In this document: piece by piece, positions 40,665 through 49,666 of the stretch
Layout of the letters: every line of letters begins with the position of its first letter
How positions within the stretch are numbered: the first letter of the stretch is position 1
Assembly: GCA_047777475.1 (NCBI GenBank)
Contig: JBKEET010000004.1
Span: forward strand, 62,001 to 126,000
DNA: 64,000 bases
Reading direction: 5' to 3'
Origin: Sutterella sp047777475
Lineage (GTDB): Bacteria; Pseudomonadota; Gammaproteobacteria; Burkholderiales; Burkholderiaceae_F
Notes under the pieces: generated by a model
Database searches by the model: none
Told to the model about the DNA's origin: nothing
Seen by the model: the letters and a program-made list of their open reading frames with translations, nothing else
Made by a program: the position numbers and the translations under genes

Positions 40665-42458
40665 ATGCACAGCTTTCTCGCCTGGCTGCGCGGCTCGCTC
40701 GCGCGGCCCTTCCTGCTTTACTTCGGCGCCGTCGCGGCGCTCCTTGTGATCTGCGCGGTGCCCGCGATTGCCCTGATCGAGCTCTCGACGGGCTCGGGCA
40801 GCGCGATCAACGTCTCGGGCAGCATGCGCATGCAGAGCTACAAGCTTGCGCTCGCCGTGGCCGATCCCTACGAAACGCAGGAGGAGCGGCGCCGGGAAAC
40901 CCAGCAGGCGGTGCGCGACTTCTCATCGAAGCTCTCGAGCCCGGGACTGCTGAGCGGCTTCAAGCAGCGCCCCGACGATCCGGCCTACCCGCAGTACACG
41001 AAGCTCAAGGAGCGCTTTGAAAGGAACGTTGCGCCGCTTGCCGAAGCGAGCATCGCGGACGAGGACGCGCGCAAGCGCTTCCTCGCGCAGGTGCCCGACT
41101 TCGTCGGCGAGGTCGACCGCTTCGTGCAGACGCTTGAGAACAGCCTCAACCGGCGGCTCGCCGCCCTGAAGTGGATGCTCGCCGCCATCCTGGTGGGACT
41201 GGCGAGCGGCACCTTCCTCATCGTGCGCTACCTGCGCCGCCGCCTCTTCACGCCGCTCGGCGAGATCGGCAGGGCAGCGCACGCGGTGCGCCGGGGACGC
41301 TTTGACGTGCGGGCGCCCGTGCGCTCGCACGACGAGATCGGCCGCGTTGCCGAGGCGTTCAACTACATGGTCGAGGAGCTCGGCGGTTTCTACGGACGGC
41401 TTGAGAGCGAGGTCGAGAAAAAGACGGCGGACCTCGCGAGGCGCAACGGCCTGCTGCAGCTGCTCTCCAAGGTGGGCCGCGCGGTGAGCGCCGGCGACCG
41501 GCTCGAGGCGAAAGGCCTGAGCGGCGTGCTCGACGAGGCGTGCCGCCTCATGGGGGCTGCCTCGGCCTGCGTCACGGTGGGCGACGAGAGTGCCCGCTAC
41601 GTGCTCTCGAAAAGCGCCGCCTGGCAGGACGGCGACGAGCGGCTCGCGCGCGCCTTTCCCTTTGCGGTGAAAGGGGAGAGCGCGGGCGGCGCGCTGCAGA
41701 TCCGCTTTGAGGGCGAGGAGGCGGGCGGCTGGCAGAGCGACGTCGCCTCGGCGCTCGCGCAGACGATCGGCGCCGACATCACGCGCGCCGTGCGCCAGCT
41801 CGACGGACGGCGCCTGGCGGTGCTCGAGGAGCGCTCCACCATCGCCCGCGAGCTGCACGACTCGATCGCGCAGACGCTCTCCTACTGCCGCATCCAGGTG
41901 CACCGCCTGAAGTTCTTCCTCGGCCGCAGCGGCCCGGACAAGGATGTGCAGGGCGCGATCGACGAGCTTTCCGAAGGCGTCAACACGGCTTACCGGCAGA
42001 TCCGCGAAGTGCTCACGGCGTTCCGCATGCAGCCGAGCTCAAAGACCCTCTCGGGCGCCGTCGACGAAACGGTCGAGGAGTTCCGCAACCGCACCGGCAT
42101 CGCCATCAGCGTGGAAAATGCGCTCACGGGCCTCGAGCTCTCGCCCAACAGCCACGTGCACATCATCTACATCCTGCGCGAGGCGCTCGTCAACGTGGAA
42201 AAGCACGCCCACGCCAAGCACGTCGCGGTGCGGCTCCTGCGTCTTGCCGACGGCAGCGCCGTGCTCGACGTGACCGACGACGGCCAGGGCATCGACGAAA
42301 ACGCCGCCAAGGCCAATCATTTCGGCCTGTCGATCATGAAGGAAAGGGCCGAAGCGCTCGGCGGCTCGCTCAGCGTGAGCCGCGTCTCGCCCGAAGGCGG
42401 GACGCGCGTCCGCCTGACGCTTCCCGCCGCCCCGGGGCCGGCCGAAAAGAAGGCCTGA
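40665..42458 (+). CDS. narX: NarX/NarQ-type nitrate/nitrite sensor histidine kinase
   Basis: This is a 597-residue membrane sensor. Two helices (about 17-38 and 168-188) bracket a periplasmic domain that begins with the P-box-like nitrate-binding segment INVSGSMRMQSYKLA. HAMP (about 190-245), a signalling/GAF-like region, and a HisKA_3 domain with the phospho-His in ARELHDSIAQTLSYCRIQ follow. The HATPase part has N and G boxes (EALVNVEKHAHA, DDGQGIDENA, HFGLSIMKERA). The adjacent narL-type gene starts 58 bases later. The nap operon on the other side of narL is the likely target. Confidence 0.9.
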   Translation: MHSFLAWLRGSLARPFLLYFGAVAALLVICAVPAIALIELSTGSGSAINVSGSMRMQSYKLALAVADPYETQEERRRETQQAVRDFSSKLSSPGLLSGFKQRPDDPAYPQYTKLKERFERNVAPLAEASIADEDARKRFLAQVPDFVGEVDRFVQTLENSLNRRLAALKWMLAAILVGLASGTFLIVRYLRRRLFTPLGEIGRAAHAVRRGRFDVRAPVRSHDEIGRVAEAFNYMVEELGGFYGRLESEVEKKTADLARRNGLLQLLSKVGRAVSAGDRLEAKGLSGVLDEACRLMGAASACVTVGDESARYVLSKSAAWQDGDERLARAFPFAVKGESAGGALQIRFEGEEAGGWQSDVASALAQTIGADITRAVRQLDGRRLAVLEERSTIARELHDSIAQTLSYCRIQVHRLKFFLGRSGPDKDVQGAIDELSEGVNTAYRQIREVLTAFRMQPSSKTLSGAVDETVEEFRNRTGIAISVENALTGLELSPNSHVHIIYILREALVNVEKHAHAKHVAVRLLRLADGSAVLDVTDDGQGIDENAAKANHFGLSIMKERAEALGGSLSVSRVSPEGGTRVRLTLPAAPGPAEKKA

Positions 42459-42516
42459 TTGATACAATGAGGCGGGATAGGAATAATTTTTCCGGATGTT
42501 TTCCGGCTGAGAAGCA

Positions 42517-43173
42517 ATGAACGATAAGAAATACAGCGTCGTCATCATCGACGACCACCCTCTGCTCAGGAAGGGCGTGCGCGAGCTGCTGAGCCTCGAG
42601 CCCGAAATCGAAGTGGTCGGCGAAGCCGGCACGCGCGAGGAAGCGCTCGATCTCGTCGCCCGCACCGAGCCCGACCTCACGATCCTCGACCTCAACATCA
42701 AGGGCAGCTCCGGGCTTGAAATTCTCAGCCGCCTCAAGGAAGAGGACCCGTCGCGCCGCGTCGTGATCCTCACCGTGAGCAACTTCGGCCGCGATCTCAC
42801 CGCCTGCATCCAGGCGGGCGCCGACGGCTACCTGCTCAAGGACATGGAGCCCGAGGAGTTCTTGAAGAGCATCCGCCAGATCCTCGACGGGCAGCTCATC
42901 GTCGACCAGACGATGGTGTCCTACCTCACCGAATCGCTGCGCGCGAAGAGCGCGGGCGCGGCCGCCGGCATGCCCGCGCTCACGGGCCGCGAGACCGACG
43001 TGCTCGCGCTCATTGCGCAGGGCTGCTCGAACAAGGTGATTGCGCGCAAGCTCAGCATCGCCGACGGCACCGTCAAGGGGCACGTCAAGCACCTCCTGAA
43101 GAAGCTCGGCTTCAAGAGCCGCGTCGAGGCGGCGGTCTGGGCGGCCGAGCACAAGATCGAGTACCGTGGCTGA
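42517..43173 (+). CDS. narL: NarL/NarP-type response regulator
   Basis: This is a 218-residue regulator. The receiver (1-125) has IDDHPLLRKGV, Asp in LTILDLNIKG, Thr/Ser in ILTVSNF and Lys in YLLKDMEPEEFL. The LuxR-type HTH (about 148-210) reads LTGRETDVLALIAQGCSNKVIARKLSIADGTVKGHVKHLLKKLG, matching NarL and NarP. Paired with the upstream NarX-type kinase it should switch genes on nitrate or nitrite. It is convergent with the nap operon, which ends about 100 bases away behind a shared terminator. Whether it is better called NarP cannot be decided from sequence alone. Confidence 0.9.
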   Translation: MNDKKYSVVIIDDHPLLRKGVRELLSLEPEIEVVGEAGTREEALDLVARTEPDLTILDLNIKGSSGLEILSRLKEEDPSRRVVILTVSNFGRDLTACIQAGADGYLLKDMEPEEFLKSIRQILDGQLIVDQTMVSYLTESLRAKSAGAAAGMPALTGRETDVLALIAQGCSNKVIARKLSIADGTVKGHVKHLLKKLGFKSRVEAAVWAAEHKIEYRG

Positions 43174-43220
43174 GCGGCTTCGGCTCAAGGGGGCGCCGCG
43201 CGAGCGCCCGCCGCAGACAT

Positions 43221-43253
43221 AAAAAGGGCGCCGGCTTTCACCGGCGCCTTTTT
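43221..43253. terminator. Bidirectional terminator between narL and napB
   Basis: AAAAAGGGCGCCGG pairs with CCGGCGCCTTTTT (one bulged G) around CTTTCA. A and T runs on both sides serve the two convergent operons. Confidence 0.88.
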
Positions 43254-43274
43254 CGAAACAGCAGATTCAGAAGA

Positions 43275-43565
43275 TTACTTCTGCTGCGGCATATGGCACA
43301 TCGTGCAGTTCCAGCGCATCTGGGCAACCTTGCCGTTTTCCTGATGCGACAGCGGGATCTGCGTCTTGGCGCCCTTTTCATCCTTGGCGAGCTGATGGCA
43401 GCCGAGGCAGGCGTTCTTATCAGCCGTGATCGGCACATAGGAGTCGATCGGATGCGGAATCACCTTCGGCGTGCCGTCCCCGGCGGCGTAGGCGGACGTG
43501 CTCACCGCAGAGCCGAGCGTGAAAGCGGCAGCGGCCGCAACGAGAATGGCAGAGATCTTATGCAT
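43275..43565 (-). CDS. napB: NapB, small diheme cytochrome subunit of nitrate reductase
   Basis: This is a 96-residue periplasmic c-type cytochrome. I chose the ATG at 43565 because GGAG lies 9 bases upstream and the signal peptide (MHKISAILVAAAAAFTLG to about residue 28) follows. Two heme sites, CLGCH and CTMCH, and the family segments VIPHPIDSYVPIT and CTMCHMPQQ identify NapB, which passes electrons to NapA. The mature protein is only about 68 residues, shorter than the roughly 110-130 of E. coli-type NapB: the region between the hemes is reduced. It is the last gene of napDAGHB. Confidence 0.88.
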   Translation of the reverse strand: MHKISAILVAAAAAFTLGSAVSTSAYAAGDGTPKVIPHPIDSYVPITADKNACLGCHQLAKDEKGAKTQIPLSHQENGKVAQMRWNCTMCHMPQQK

Positions 43566-43623
43566 GGTTGTTATCTCCATTAGGAAGGGGTTCAGAAAAT
43601 CTTATCAGAATCTTAAGAGGCCG

Positions 43624-44505
43624 TCACTCTTTCTTTGAGAAGAGTTTGAACTTAAGCGCATTTTCCGGGCAGTGCGCGATGCAGCGGCCGCAGTTGATGC
43701 ACTCGCCCGCCGGGATGCGGCCCGTTTTCTTCAGGTCGGTGAAATGAATCACCTGCGGCTCCGGGCAGACGCGGATGCAGTCGCCGCAGCGCGTGCAGGC
43801 CTCGTCGTCGAAGCGGATGCGGATGCCGGGCGACCTCGTCAGCCGGCCGACGAGCGCCCAGAAGGCGCCGAGCGGGCAGATGTGGCCGCACCAGCCGTGC
43901 TTCATGACGGCGAGGTCAAAGGCGAAGATCGCACAGGCGACCGAAACGGCCGCAAGCCCCGAGCCGAAGATGATGTCGCGCCAGAGCCAGGCCTGGGGGC
44001 TCACCGTCTCGAAGGCGGCCGTGCCAGTGGCCAGGCTCAGCGCCAGGGCGGCGGCGAGCATGCCGTAGCGCACGAGGTTCGTGACGCGGACCATGTCCGC
44101 CTCGAGCCCGAGCTTGCGGCGCAGCCAGTCGGCGAAGTCGGTGACCATGTTCATGGGGCAGACCCAGCCGCAGAAGGTGCGCGACCCGAGGATGCCGTAA
44201 ATGGCGAGCACGATCACCGCGCCGAGCAGCACGGTCGCGGTCGGCAGGTGGCCGGCGAAGAGCCGCTCGAGCATGGCGAGCGGGTCGGAAAGCGGCACGA
44301 GGCCGGCGAACTTGGACGACGAGAGCGTCCCGTCCATGAACGGCTCGCCGAAGACTTTCCAGCCCCAGCGCGCGGTGCCGGCGAAGCCGAGCAGAACGAG
44401 GAGCTGCACGGCGCGCCTCGCCAGCGTGAAGCGCATGCGGTGCACGGTTTCCTTCAGCGTAGCGGGAGGCGCCAGATGGCGCACAGGTTTTTTCTTTTCC
44501 GTCAT
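43624..44505 (-). CDS. napH: NapH, membrane ferredoxin of the quinol-oxidising NapGH complex
   Basis: This is a 293-residue inner-membrane protein with four helices and cytoplasmic Fe-S domains. Two CxxxCP motifs follow membrane helices (FCGWVCPMNM and WCGHICPLGAF), as in all NapH. Two [4Fe-4S] ferredoxin motifs lie at the C-terminus (CTRCGDCIRVCPEP and CINCGRCIAHCPEN). With NapG it takes electrons from menaquinol or ubiquinol. Its ATG overlaps the napG stop by 4 bases, which indicates translational coupling. As no napC is seen, NapGH is probably the only quinol dehydrogenase of this system. Confidence 0.94.
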   Translation of the reverse strand: MTEKKKPVRHLAPPATLKETVHRMRFTLARRAVQLLVLLGFAGTARWGWKVFGEPFMDGTLSSSKFAGLVPLSDPLAMLERLFAGHLPTATVLLGAVIVLAIYGILGSRTFCGWVCPMNMVTDFADWLRRKLGLEADMVRVTNLVRYGMLAAALALSLATGTAAFETVSPQAWLWRDIIFGSGLAAVSVACAIFAFDLAVMKHGWCGHICPLGAFWALVGRLTRSPGIRIRFDDEACTRCGDCIRVCPEPQVIHFTDLKKTGRIPAGECINCGRCIAHCPENALKFKLFSKKE

Positions 44506-45266
44506 AGCGCGTGCTCATTGAGAAAGTCGAGGCCGCCCGGGCGCGACTCGTCGATCTTCGGATCGGGCGTCTCGTCGCGCTTGTTCTTCGGGTCGTTCGG
44601 GTCGAGCCAGCCGAGGCGGTAGTGCTCGCCGATTTTGCCGAGCACCTGCTCGCGGTCGGCGATGTTGATGGCCGGCACGTCGGTGGGGCAGCCCTTCATG
44701 CACAGGCCGCAGCCCGTGCACTTGTCGGGATGGATCGTCGGGATGAACATCGCGTGCTTGCTGATCGAGCGCGGATGCAGCTCGAGCGTGATCGCCTTGC
44801 CCTGCTCGGGGCAGTCGCGGTAGCACACCTCGCAGCGCAGGCCCTGCATCGAGAGGCATGACGAGGGGTCGATCACGGCGACGCCCATGCGCGCGTCGGC
44901 GATGTCCTTGAGCTCGGGGTCGAGCGCGCCCGTCGGGCAGGCCTTGACGCAGTAAAGCTCCGGGCACATGTAGCAGGGGATTTTCCGAGGCTCGAAATAG
45001 GGCGTCCCGGCCGGCGCCGGAGAGAAGGGGCCCGCGAGCACGAGCGCGTCGTACGGGCAGGCCGTCACGCACTGCCCGCAGCGCGAGCAGGCGGCGAGGA
45101 ACTTCTTTCCGGGCAGGGCTCCGGGCGGCCTGGGGACCCAGTGCGCATGCGCATCGCGCATGCTCACGTTGCCCCAGGCGAACGCCACCACTGCGCCCGC
45201 CGCGGAAAGCTCCACGGCGCTCTTGAAGAGCTTGCGCCGGGAGAGCTTTTCGTCAGCAGAAGACAT
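44502..45266 (-). CDS. napG: NapG, periplasmic ferredoxin partner of NapH
   Basis: This is a 254-residue Tat-exported ferredoxin. The start ATG at 45266 is used with AAGGAG upstream. The twin-arginine signal SRRKLFKSAVEL leads a hydrophobic stretch to about residue 42. Four [4Fe-4S] cluster motifs are visible: CSRCGQCVTACP, CYMCPELYCVKACP, CEVCYRDCP together with the preceding Cys, and CTGCGLCMKGCP. It relays electrons from NapH to the periplasmic NapB/NapA pair. It sits between napA (16 bases upstream) and napH (4-base overlap). Confidence 0.94.
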   Translation of the reverse strand: MSSADEKLSRRKLFKSAVELSAAGAVVAFAWGNVSMRDAHAHWVPRPPGALPGKKFLAACSRCGQCVTACPYDALVLAGPFSPAPAGTPYFEPRKIPCYMCPELYCVKACPTGALDPELKDIADARMGVAVIDPSSCLSMQGLRCEVCYRDCPEQGKAITLELHPRSISKHAMFIPTIHPDKCTGCGLCMKGCPTDVPAINIADREQVLGKIGEHYRLGWLDPNDPKNKRDETPDPKIDESRPGGLDFLNEHAL

Positions 45267-45282
45267 AAGTCTCAATCACTCC

Positions 45283-48030
45283 TTAGGCCTTGATGACCTT
45301 GACGGCGGTCTTCTTGTAGTCGGGCTCCTGCGAGATCGGATCCATGGAGTCGATCGTCACCGCATTGCACATGACTTCGGGATCGAAGAAGGCCATCCAC
45401 GTCGTGCCGCGCGGCATGAAGTTGCGCGACTGCGTTTCCACTTTAGCCTTGGTTTCGCCGTGGCGGCTCCGCACAATGACCGTGTCGCCGCGGCGGATGC
45501 CGCGCGCCTCGGCGTCCTTCGGGTTCATGTAGAGGCGAGCAGGGCCGGTGGCGCGGTGGATCTCAGGGACGCGGTCCGTCATCGAGCCGGTGTGCCACTG
45601 CTCGAGGATGCGGCCAGTGCAGAGCCACAGGTCATAGTTGGCATCGGGCTGCTCGACCGGGTCCATGTACGGGCGGAAGAAGATCTTGGCCTTGCCGGGC
45701 AGGGGCTTCGGGGTCTTGTCGGTGACGCCCGAGAGGTTGCCGGTCGGCGTCGCCTTCATGAGCGGGCCGTAGAAGAGCTTGCCGTCCTTCACGTACGGGT
45801 CGTAGTCCGGGTTGAAGCGGTACTCGGTTTCCTTGCCGTTGACGACCGGCCACTTCAGGCCGTGGCACTTCTCGTTCATGTAGGTGTCGAAGTCGGCGAG
45901 GTCGTGGCCGCCGAGCGTGAACTGGCGGTACTCGTTGAAGAGCGCCTTCTCGGGGAAGTACGGCAGGCCGAGCGCCTCGCCCGTGGCGTTGCGGCGGCCC
46001 TTGTAGAGCGGGTCGGGCCAGGCGGCCTGGCGGGCGTACTTGTCGGGCGCGAAGAGCACGTCAAAGAGCGTCGCGTTGAGGTCGTAGCCCATGGCCTTGG
46101 CGGCTTCGCGCACGTCGGGCAGGGTGTCGTTCGGGACGCCCTTGAGGGGCTGCGCGCGCCAGACTTCGTCGAGCGTGAAGCGCTTGGCGAACTCCATCAT
46201 CATCCAGACGTCCGTGCGGGCCTGGCCGGGCGCCTCGACCGCCTGCTGCCAGCCCTGCGTGCGGCGCTCGGCGTTGCCGTAGAAGCCCCACTTCTCGAAG
46301 ATCATCGAGCAGGGGAGCACGAGGTCAGCCGCCTGGGCGGAGTAAGTCGGGTAGGCGTCGGCGACGACCACGAAGTTCTTCGGGTCGCGGAAGGCCTTCA
46401 CCCAGTGGGTGTTGTTCGGCGCGGACTGCAGCACATTGACGACCTGCGTCCAGACGAAGTTGATCGAGCCGTCCTCAAGGCCGCGCATGATTTCCATGAG
46501 CGAGGCGCCGACCTTCGGGTTGAGCGTGCCGGCGGGCAGGTGCCAGAGCTTCTCGGCCTTCTCGCGGTGCTTCGGGTTGGCAACGAGCATGTCGGAGGGC
46601 AGGCGGTGGCAGAAAGCGCCCACTTCGCGCGAGGAGCCGCAGGCGGAGGGCTGGCCGGTGAGCGAGAAGGCGCCGCAGCCGGGCAGCGCGTGCTTGCCGA
46701 GGAGCAGGTGCATCGAGTAGACGAGCTCGTTCACCCAGACGCCCCTCTGGTGCTGGTTCATGCCCATGCACCAGAGCGAGAGCAGCTTGTTGTCCTTGAG
46801 GCAGACGAGGTCGGCGAGGTCCATGAGCTGCTTCTTGAAGCTCTCGAGCGACTGGTCGGGGTCGCCCTTGGCGAGCGGCGCGACGAAGTCGAGCGTATAG
46901 GGCTCGACGCCCCTGGCGAATTCCTCGTAGGAGATCTGCCAGTGCTTGCCGGCGCTGCCGCCGTTGTTCTTCTGCTCGACTTCCTGACCGGCCTTGAAGC
47001 CCATCGGGCCCATGGCCGTGCCCTCGGCCTGCGAGAGCTTCACCTTGTGCTGCTTGGCGAGCACGTCGCGCTCGGCGGCGTAGGCGAACTTGTCGGTGTT
47101 GGGCAGGCCGTAGCCGATGTCGGTCACGCCGGTCGCGAAGACGCAGTTCTTCTCGACGTATTCCTTGTTGACCAGGCCGCGGTGGATGATCTCGCGGATG
47201 ATGAAGTTGAGAATGGCGAGGTCCGAGTTGGGCTTGAAGATGATCGTCTCGTCGGCGAGGTCCGAGCTCAGGTTGCGGTAGGTCGTGATGTTGATCACCT
47301 TCAGCTTCTTGTCAGTGATCTTGTGGTTGGCGATGCGCGACCAGAGCACGGGGTGCGCCTCGGCCATGTTGTTGCCCCAGAGCAGGATCGTGTCGGCCTT
47401 CTCGAAGTCGGAATAGTTGTTCGCGGGCTCGTCGACGCCGAAGACCTGGTAGAAGGCCACCACGGCGGAGGCCATGCAAAGGCGCGCGTTGGGGTCGATG
47501 TTGTTCGAGCGGAAGCCGGCCTTGATGAGCTTGCTTGCCGTGTAGGCCTCGGGAATCGTGTACTGGCCGGAGCCGATGATGGAAACGCCCGCGGGGCCCT
47601 TTTCCTTGTAGACGCGCTTGAACTGGCGGGCCATTTCGTCGAAGGCCTCGTCCCAGGAGACCGCTTCGAACTTGCCGTTCTTGTCGAATTTGCCGTCCTT
47701 CTTGCGCATCAGCGGCTGCGTCAGGCGGTCCTTGCCGTACATGATCTTGGCGTTGAAGTAGCCCTTGACGCAGTTGAGGCCGCGGTTGACGGGCGCGTCC
47801 GGATCGCCCTTGGTGGCGACGACGCGGCCGTCGCGGGTGCCGACGAGCAGGCCGCAGCCCGTGCCGCAGAAGCGGCACACGCCCTTCTGCCAGGCGATGC
47901 CCTGGTCGGCCTTCTGCGCTTCGGCGGCCTCGATCGGGGTGATCGGAATGCCGACCGTCATCGCGGCGCCGGCGGCGATGCCGCTCTTGAGAAGCGCACG
48001 GCGGGTTTCGTTCACATGGGAAGAGTTCAT
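45283..48030 (-). CDS. napA: NapA, catalytic subunit of periplasmic nitrate reductase
   Basis: This is a 915-residue molybdopterin enzyme that reduces nitrate to nitrite in the periplasm. The Tat signal has RR at 10-11 (ETRRALLKSG) and a hydrophobic region to about residue 36. The [4Fe-4S] ligands are Cys52, Cys55, Cys59 and Cys87. The molybdenum ligand is Cys185 in NARLCMASAVVAF. Length and sequence resemble the long NapA forms of Campylobacter and Wolinella more than the 828-residue E. coli type, with extra segments in the middle. It follows napD (32-base gap), whose product guards its Tat signal during cofactor loading. Confidence 0.96.
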   Translation of the reverse strand: MNSSHVNETRRALLKSGIAAGAAMTVGIPITPIEAAEAQKADQGIAWQKGVCRFCGTGCGLLVGTRDGRVVATKGDPDAPVNRGLNCVKGYFNAKIMYGKDRLTQPLMRKKDGKFDKNGKFEAVSWDEAFDEMARQFKRVYKEKGPAGVSIIGSGQYTIPEAYTASKLIKAGFRSNNIDPNARLCMASAVVAFYQVFGVDEPANNYSDFEKADTILLWGNNMAEAHPVLWSRIANHKITDKKLKVINITTYRNLSSDLADETIIFKPNSDLAILNFIIREIIHRGLVNKEYVEKNCVFATGVTDIGYGLPNTDKFAYAAERDVLAKQHKVKLSQAEGTAMGPMGFKAGQEVEQKNNGGSAGKHWQISYEEFARGVEPYTLDFVAPLAKGDPDQSLESFKKQLMDLADLVCLKDNKLLSLWCMGMNQHQRGVWVNELVYSMHLLLGKHALPGCGAFSLTGQPSACGSSREVGAFCHRLPSDMLVANPKHREKAEKLWHLPAGTLNPKVGASLMEIMRGLEDGSINFVWTQVVNVLQSAPNNTHWVKAFRDPKNFVVVADAYPTYSAQAADLVLPCSMIFEKWGFYGNAERRTQGWQQAVEAPGQARTDVWMMMEFAKRFTLDEVWRAQPLKGVPNDTLPDVREAAKAMGYDLNATLFDVLFAPDKYARQAAWPDPLYKGRRNATGEALGLPYFPEKALFNEYRQFTLGGHDLADFDTYMNEKCHGLKWPVVNGKETEYRFNPDYDPYVKDGKLFYGPLMKATPTGNLSGVTDKTPKPLPGKAKIFFRPYMDPVEQPDANYDLWLCTGRILEQWHTGSMTDRVPEIHRATGPARLYMNPKDAEARGIRRGDTVIVRSRHGETKAKVETQSRNFMPRGTTWMAFFDPEVMCNAVTIDSMDPISQEPDYKKTAVKVIKA

Positions 48031-48062
48031 GACAGCTATCTCCTGAAGGTATGGGCGGCGGC

Positions 48063-48308
48063 TCAGTGCTCGCTGCCGTCGCCGATGTAATGGTTGATCA
48101 GACTGACGTCGATGACGCCCTCGGCGGCGCGGATTTTGTTGAAGATGTCCGCTTCGGCCTGTGTGTCGGGGGCTTCGATGACGGCTACGGCGCGCTGCGT
48201 GGGACGGTCGATCTGATGGAGTTCGACGCCCTTGATGGCGCCGATGCGCCCGAGCGTTTCATCGAGCGTCTTCGCGGCAAGCGTGATCACAATGCCGGAA
48301 TAGTTCAT
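48063..48308 (-). CDS. napD: NapD, chaperone of NapA maturation
   Basis: This is an 81-residue cytoplasmic protein; the ATG at 48308 (MNYSGIVITLAAKTL) with GGAGAAAA upstream is clearly the start, since earlier codons do not look like protein. The ferredoxin-like fold pattern of NapD is present: ETLGRIGAIKGVELHQID, RAVAVIEAPDTQAEADIFNKI, then EGVIDVSLINHYI. NapD binds the twin-arginine signal of NapA until its cofactor is loaded. As the first gene of napDAGHB, its upstream region holds the operon promoter. I found no clear FNR or NarL site by eye there. Confidence 0.92.
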   Translation of the reverse strand: MNYSGIVITLAAKTLDETLGRIGAIKGVELHQIDRPTQRAVAVIEAPDTQAEADIFNKIRAAEGVIDVSLINHYIGDGSEH

Positions 48309-48525
48309 GGGAGTTTTCTCCTGTGCGCGCGCTGAGAAAGGGGCCTGCGCGCGGGTCTCTGAGCATCTTAGAAAAGCGCTCGCGATCATGTTAAGACGCT
48401 GAAAGGGAGAGAAAAACGGCGCAAAAGGGATGGGGGTTAGCGAGCGGTTTGAGGCTGAAAATTTTTTTGATGCAGCTTTTCGGAGAGGCTTCAAAATTGT
48501 TTTTCAAGCGTTTCCGTTTTCCCTT

Positions 48526-48565
48526 AAAAGAATAGCGCCGATACCCCGCAAGAGGTATCGGCGCT
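48526..48565 (-). terminator. Rho-independent terminator after the aldo/keto reductase
   Basis: A perfect 12-bp stem AGCGCCGATACC/GGTATCGGCGCT has an 8-base loop and is followed on the minus strand by ATTCTTTT. Confidence 0.8.
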
Positions 48566-48597
48566 GTGCCAGTCTTTATACGGTATGCGGCGTCGCG

Positions 48598-49452
48598 TCA
48601 GAACGTCACGGTGTCGGGATGCAGGCCCGAGAAAGAGGTCTGCGTCATCGAGTCGAGCTTCTGCATGTCCTCGTCGGTGAGCTCGAACGAGAAGAGGTCG
48701 AGGTCTTCCTTCTGATGCTGGATCTCGAGCGCCTTGACGACGGGGAGGACGCCGTGCTGCAGGCACCAGCGCAGCGCGACCTGCGCGCTCGTGACGCCGT
48801 GCTTCGCACCGATCTCAAGGAGCAGCGGGTGCTTGAGCAGGGTGCCGCGCCCGAGCGGGCTCCAGCCCTGGACGGCGATGCCGTTCTTGAGGCAGAAATT
48901 GACGGCGGAGAACTGCGGGTAGCCCGGGTGCACCTCGAGCTGGTTGACCATGGGGCGCACGCTCGCGCGCGCAAGCAGCGGCACCAGGTGGTGCGGCAGG
49001 AAGTTCGCCACGCCGATGGCGCGCACGCGCCCCGCGCGGTAAAGCTCCTCGAAGGCGCGCCAGGTGCCCGCGTTCTGGCTCTGCCAGATCATGGGCTCGC
49101 CCTGGGCGGCGGGCCAGTGGATCAGGAGCAGGTCGAGGTAAGCGGTCTTGAGCTGGTCGATCGTGTCCTGGAACGTCTTCATGACGTCGTCGTAGGAACG
49201 GCTCGAGCCCCAGATCTTGCTCGTGATGAAAAACTGCTCGCGGGGAATGCCCGAGTCGTGGATCGCGCGGCCGATGGCGCCGGCGTTGGCATAGATCTGC
49301 GCCGTGTCGAACTGGCGGAATCCGAGCTGGATGGCCGACGAGACGGCGCTCTCGAGCGCCGCGTCGTTAGGAACCTGCCAGGTGCCGAAGCCGATGATGG
49401 GCATCTGCACGCCGGAAGCCAGCTCAAGCTTATCGTCCAAAGAGGTGAACAC
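48598..49452 (-). CDS. Aldo/keto reductase
   Basis: This is a 284-residue NADPH-dependent reductase of the AKR5-like group. The TIM barrel starts IIGFGTWQVPND, and the catalytic tetrad is visible as Asp and Tyr in FDTAQIYANAG, Lys in FITSKIW and His in LLIHWP. Cofactor contacts are near IGVANF, NQLEVHPGY and PVVKALEIQHQKEDL. In the usual GxxR...SxxR region, PVVKALEI replaces PKS, a small departure from 2,5-diketogluconate reductases. The physiological aldehyde is unknown. It stands alone between the nap operon promoter and a divergent hypothetical gene. Confidence 0.9.
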   Translation of the reverse strand: MFTSLDDKLELASGVQMPIIGFGTWQVPNDAALESAVSSAIQLGFRQFDTAQIYANAGAIGRAIHDSGIPREQFFITSKIWGSSRSYDDVMKTFQDTIDQLKTAYLDLLLIHWPAAQGEPMIWQSQNAGTWRAFEELYRAGRVRAIGVANFLPHHLVPLLARASVRPMVNQLEVHPGYPQFSAVNFCLKNGIAVQGWSPLGRGTLLKHPLLLEIGAKHGVTSAQVALRWCLQHGVLPVVKALEIQHQKEDLDLFSFELTDEDMQKLDSMTQTSFSGLHPDTVTF

Positions 49453-49666
49453 GATGATTGTCCCAAAGCGCGGCAGATCCGCGCGTCTTGCTGAAGTTGA
49501 AGCCTGCAGATTGTAAAGGAAAATAATTCGCGTTTTTTTGACAAATATCGAAAGCTCTGCTGTCTTTGCCTAGGGTGCGCCGGCGGTTCGGCGCGATCGG
49601 GCCGTTGTGCGAAAATGCAGGAGTCGCACAACGAGCACAACCAAGACCAAGAGGAAGCACGGCTTT

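Noticed and set aside
45160..48090. 976-codon frame antisense to napA and napG
   Set aside because: The length comes from the low stop frequency opposite GC-rich codons. napA on the other strand has every catalytic residue.
48309..48525. FNR-like site upstream of napD
   Set aside because: TTTGAT occurs near 48467, but the second half is not ATCAA-like, so I do not report an FNR box.
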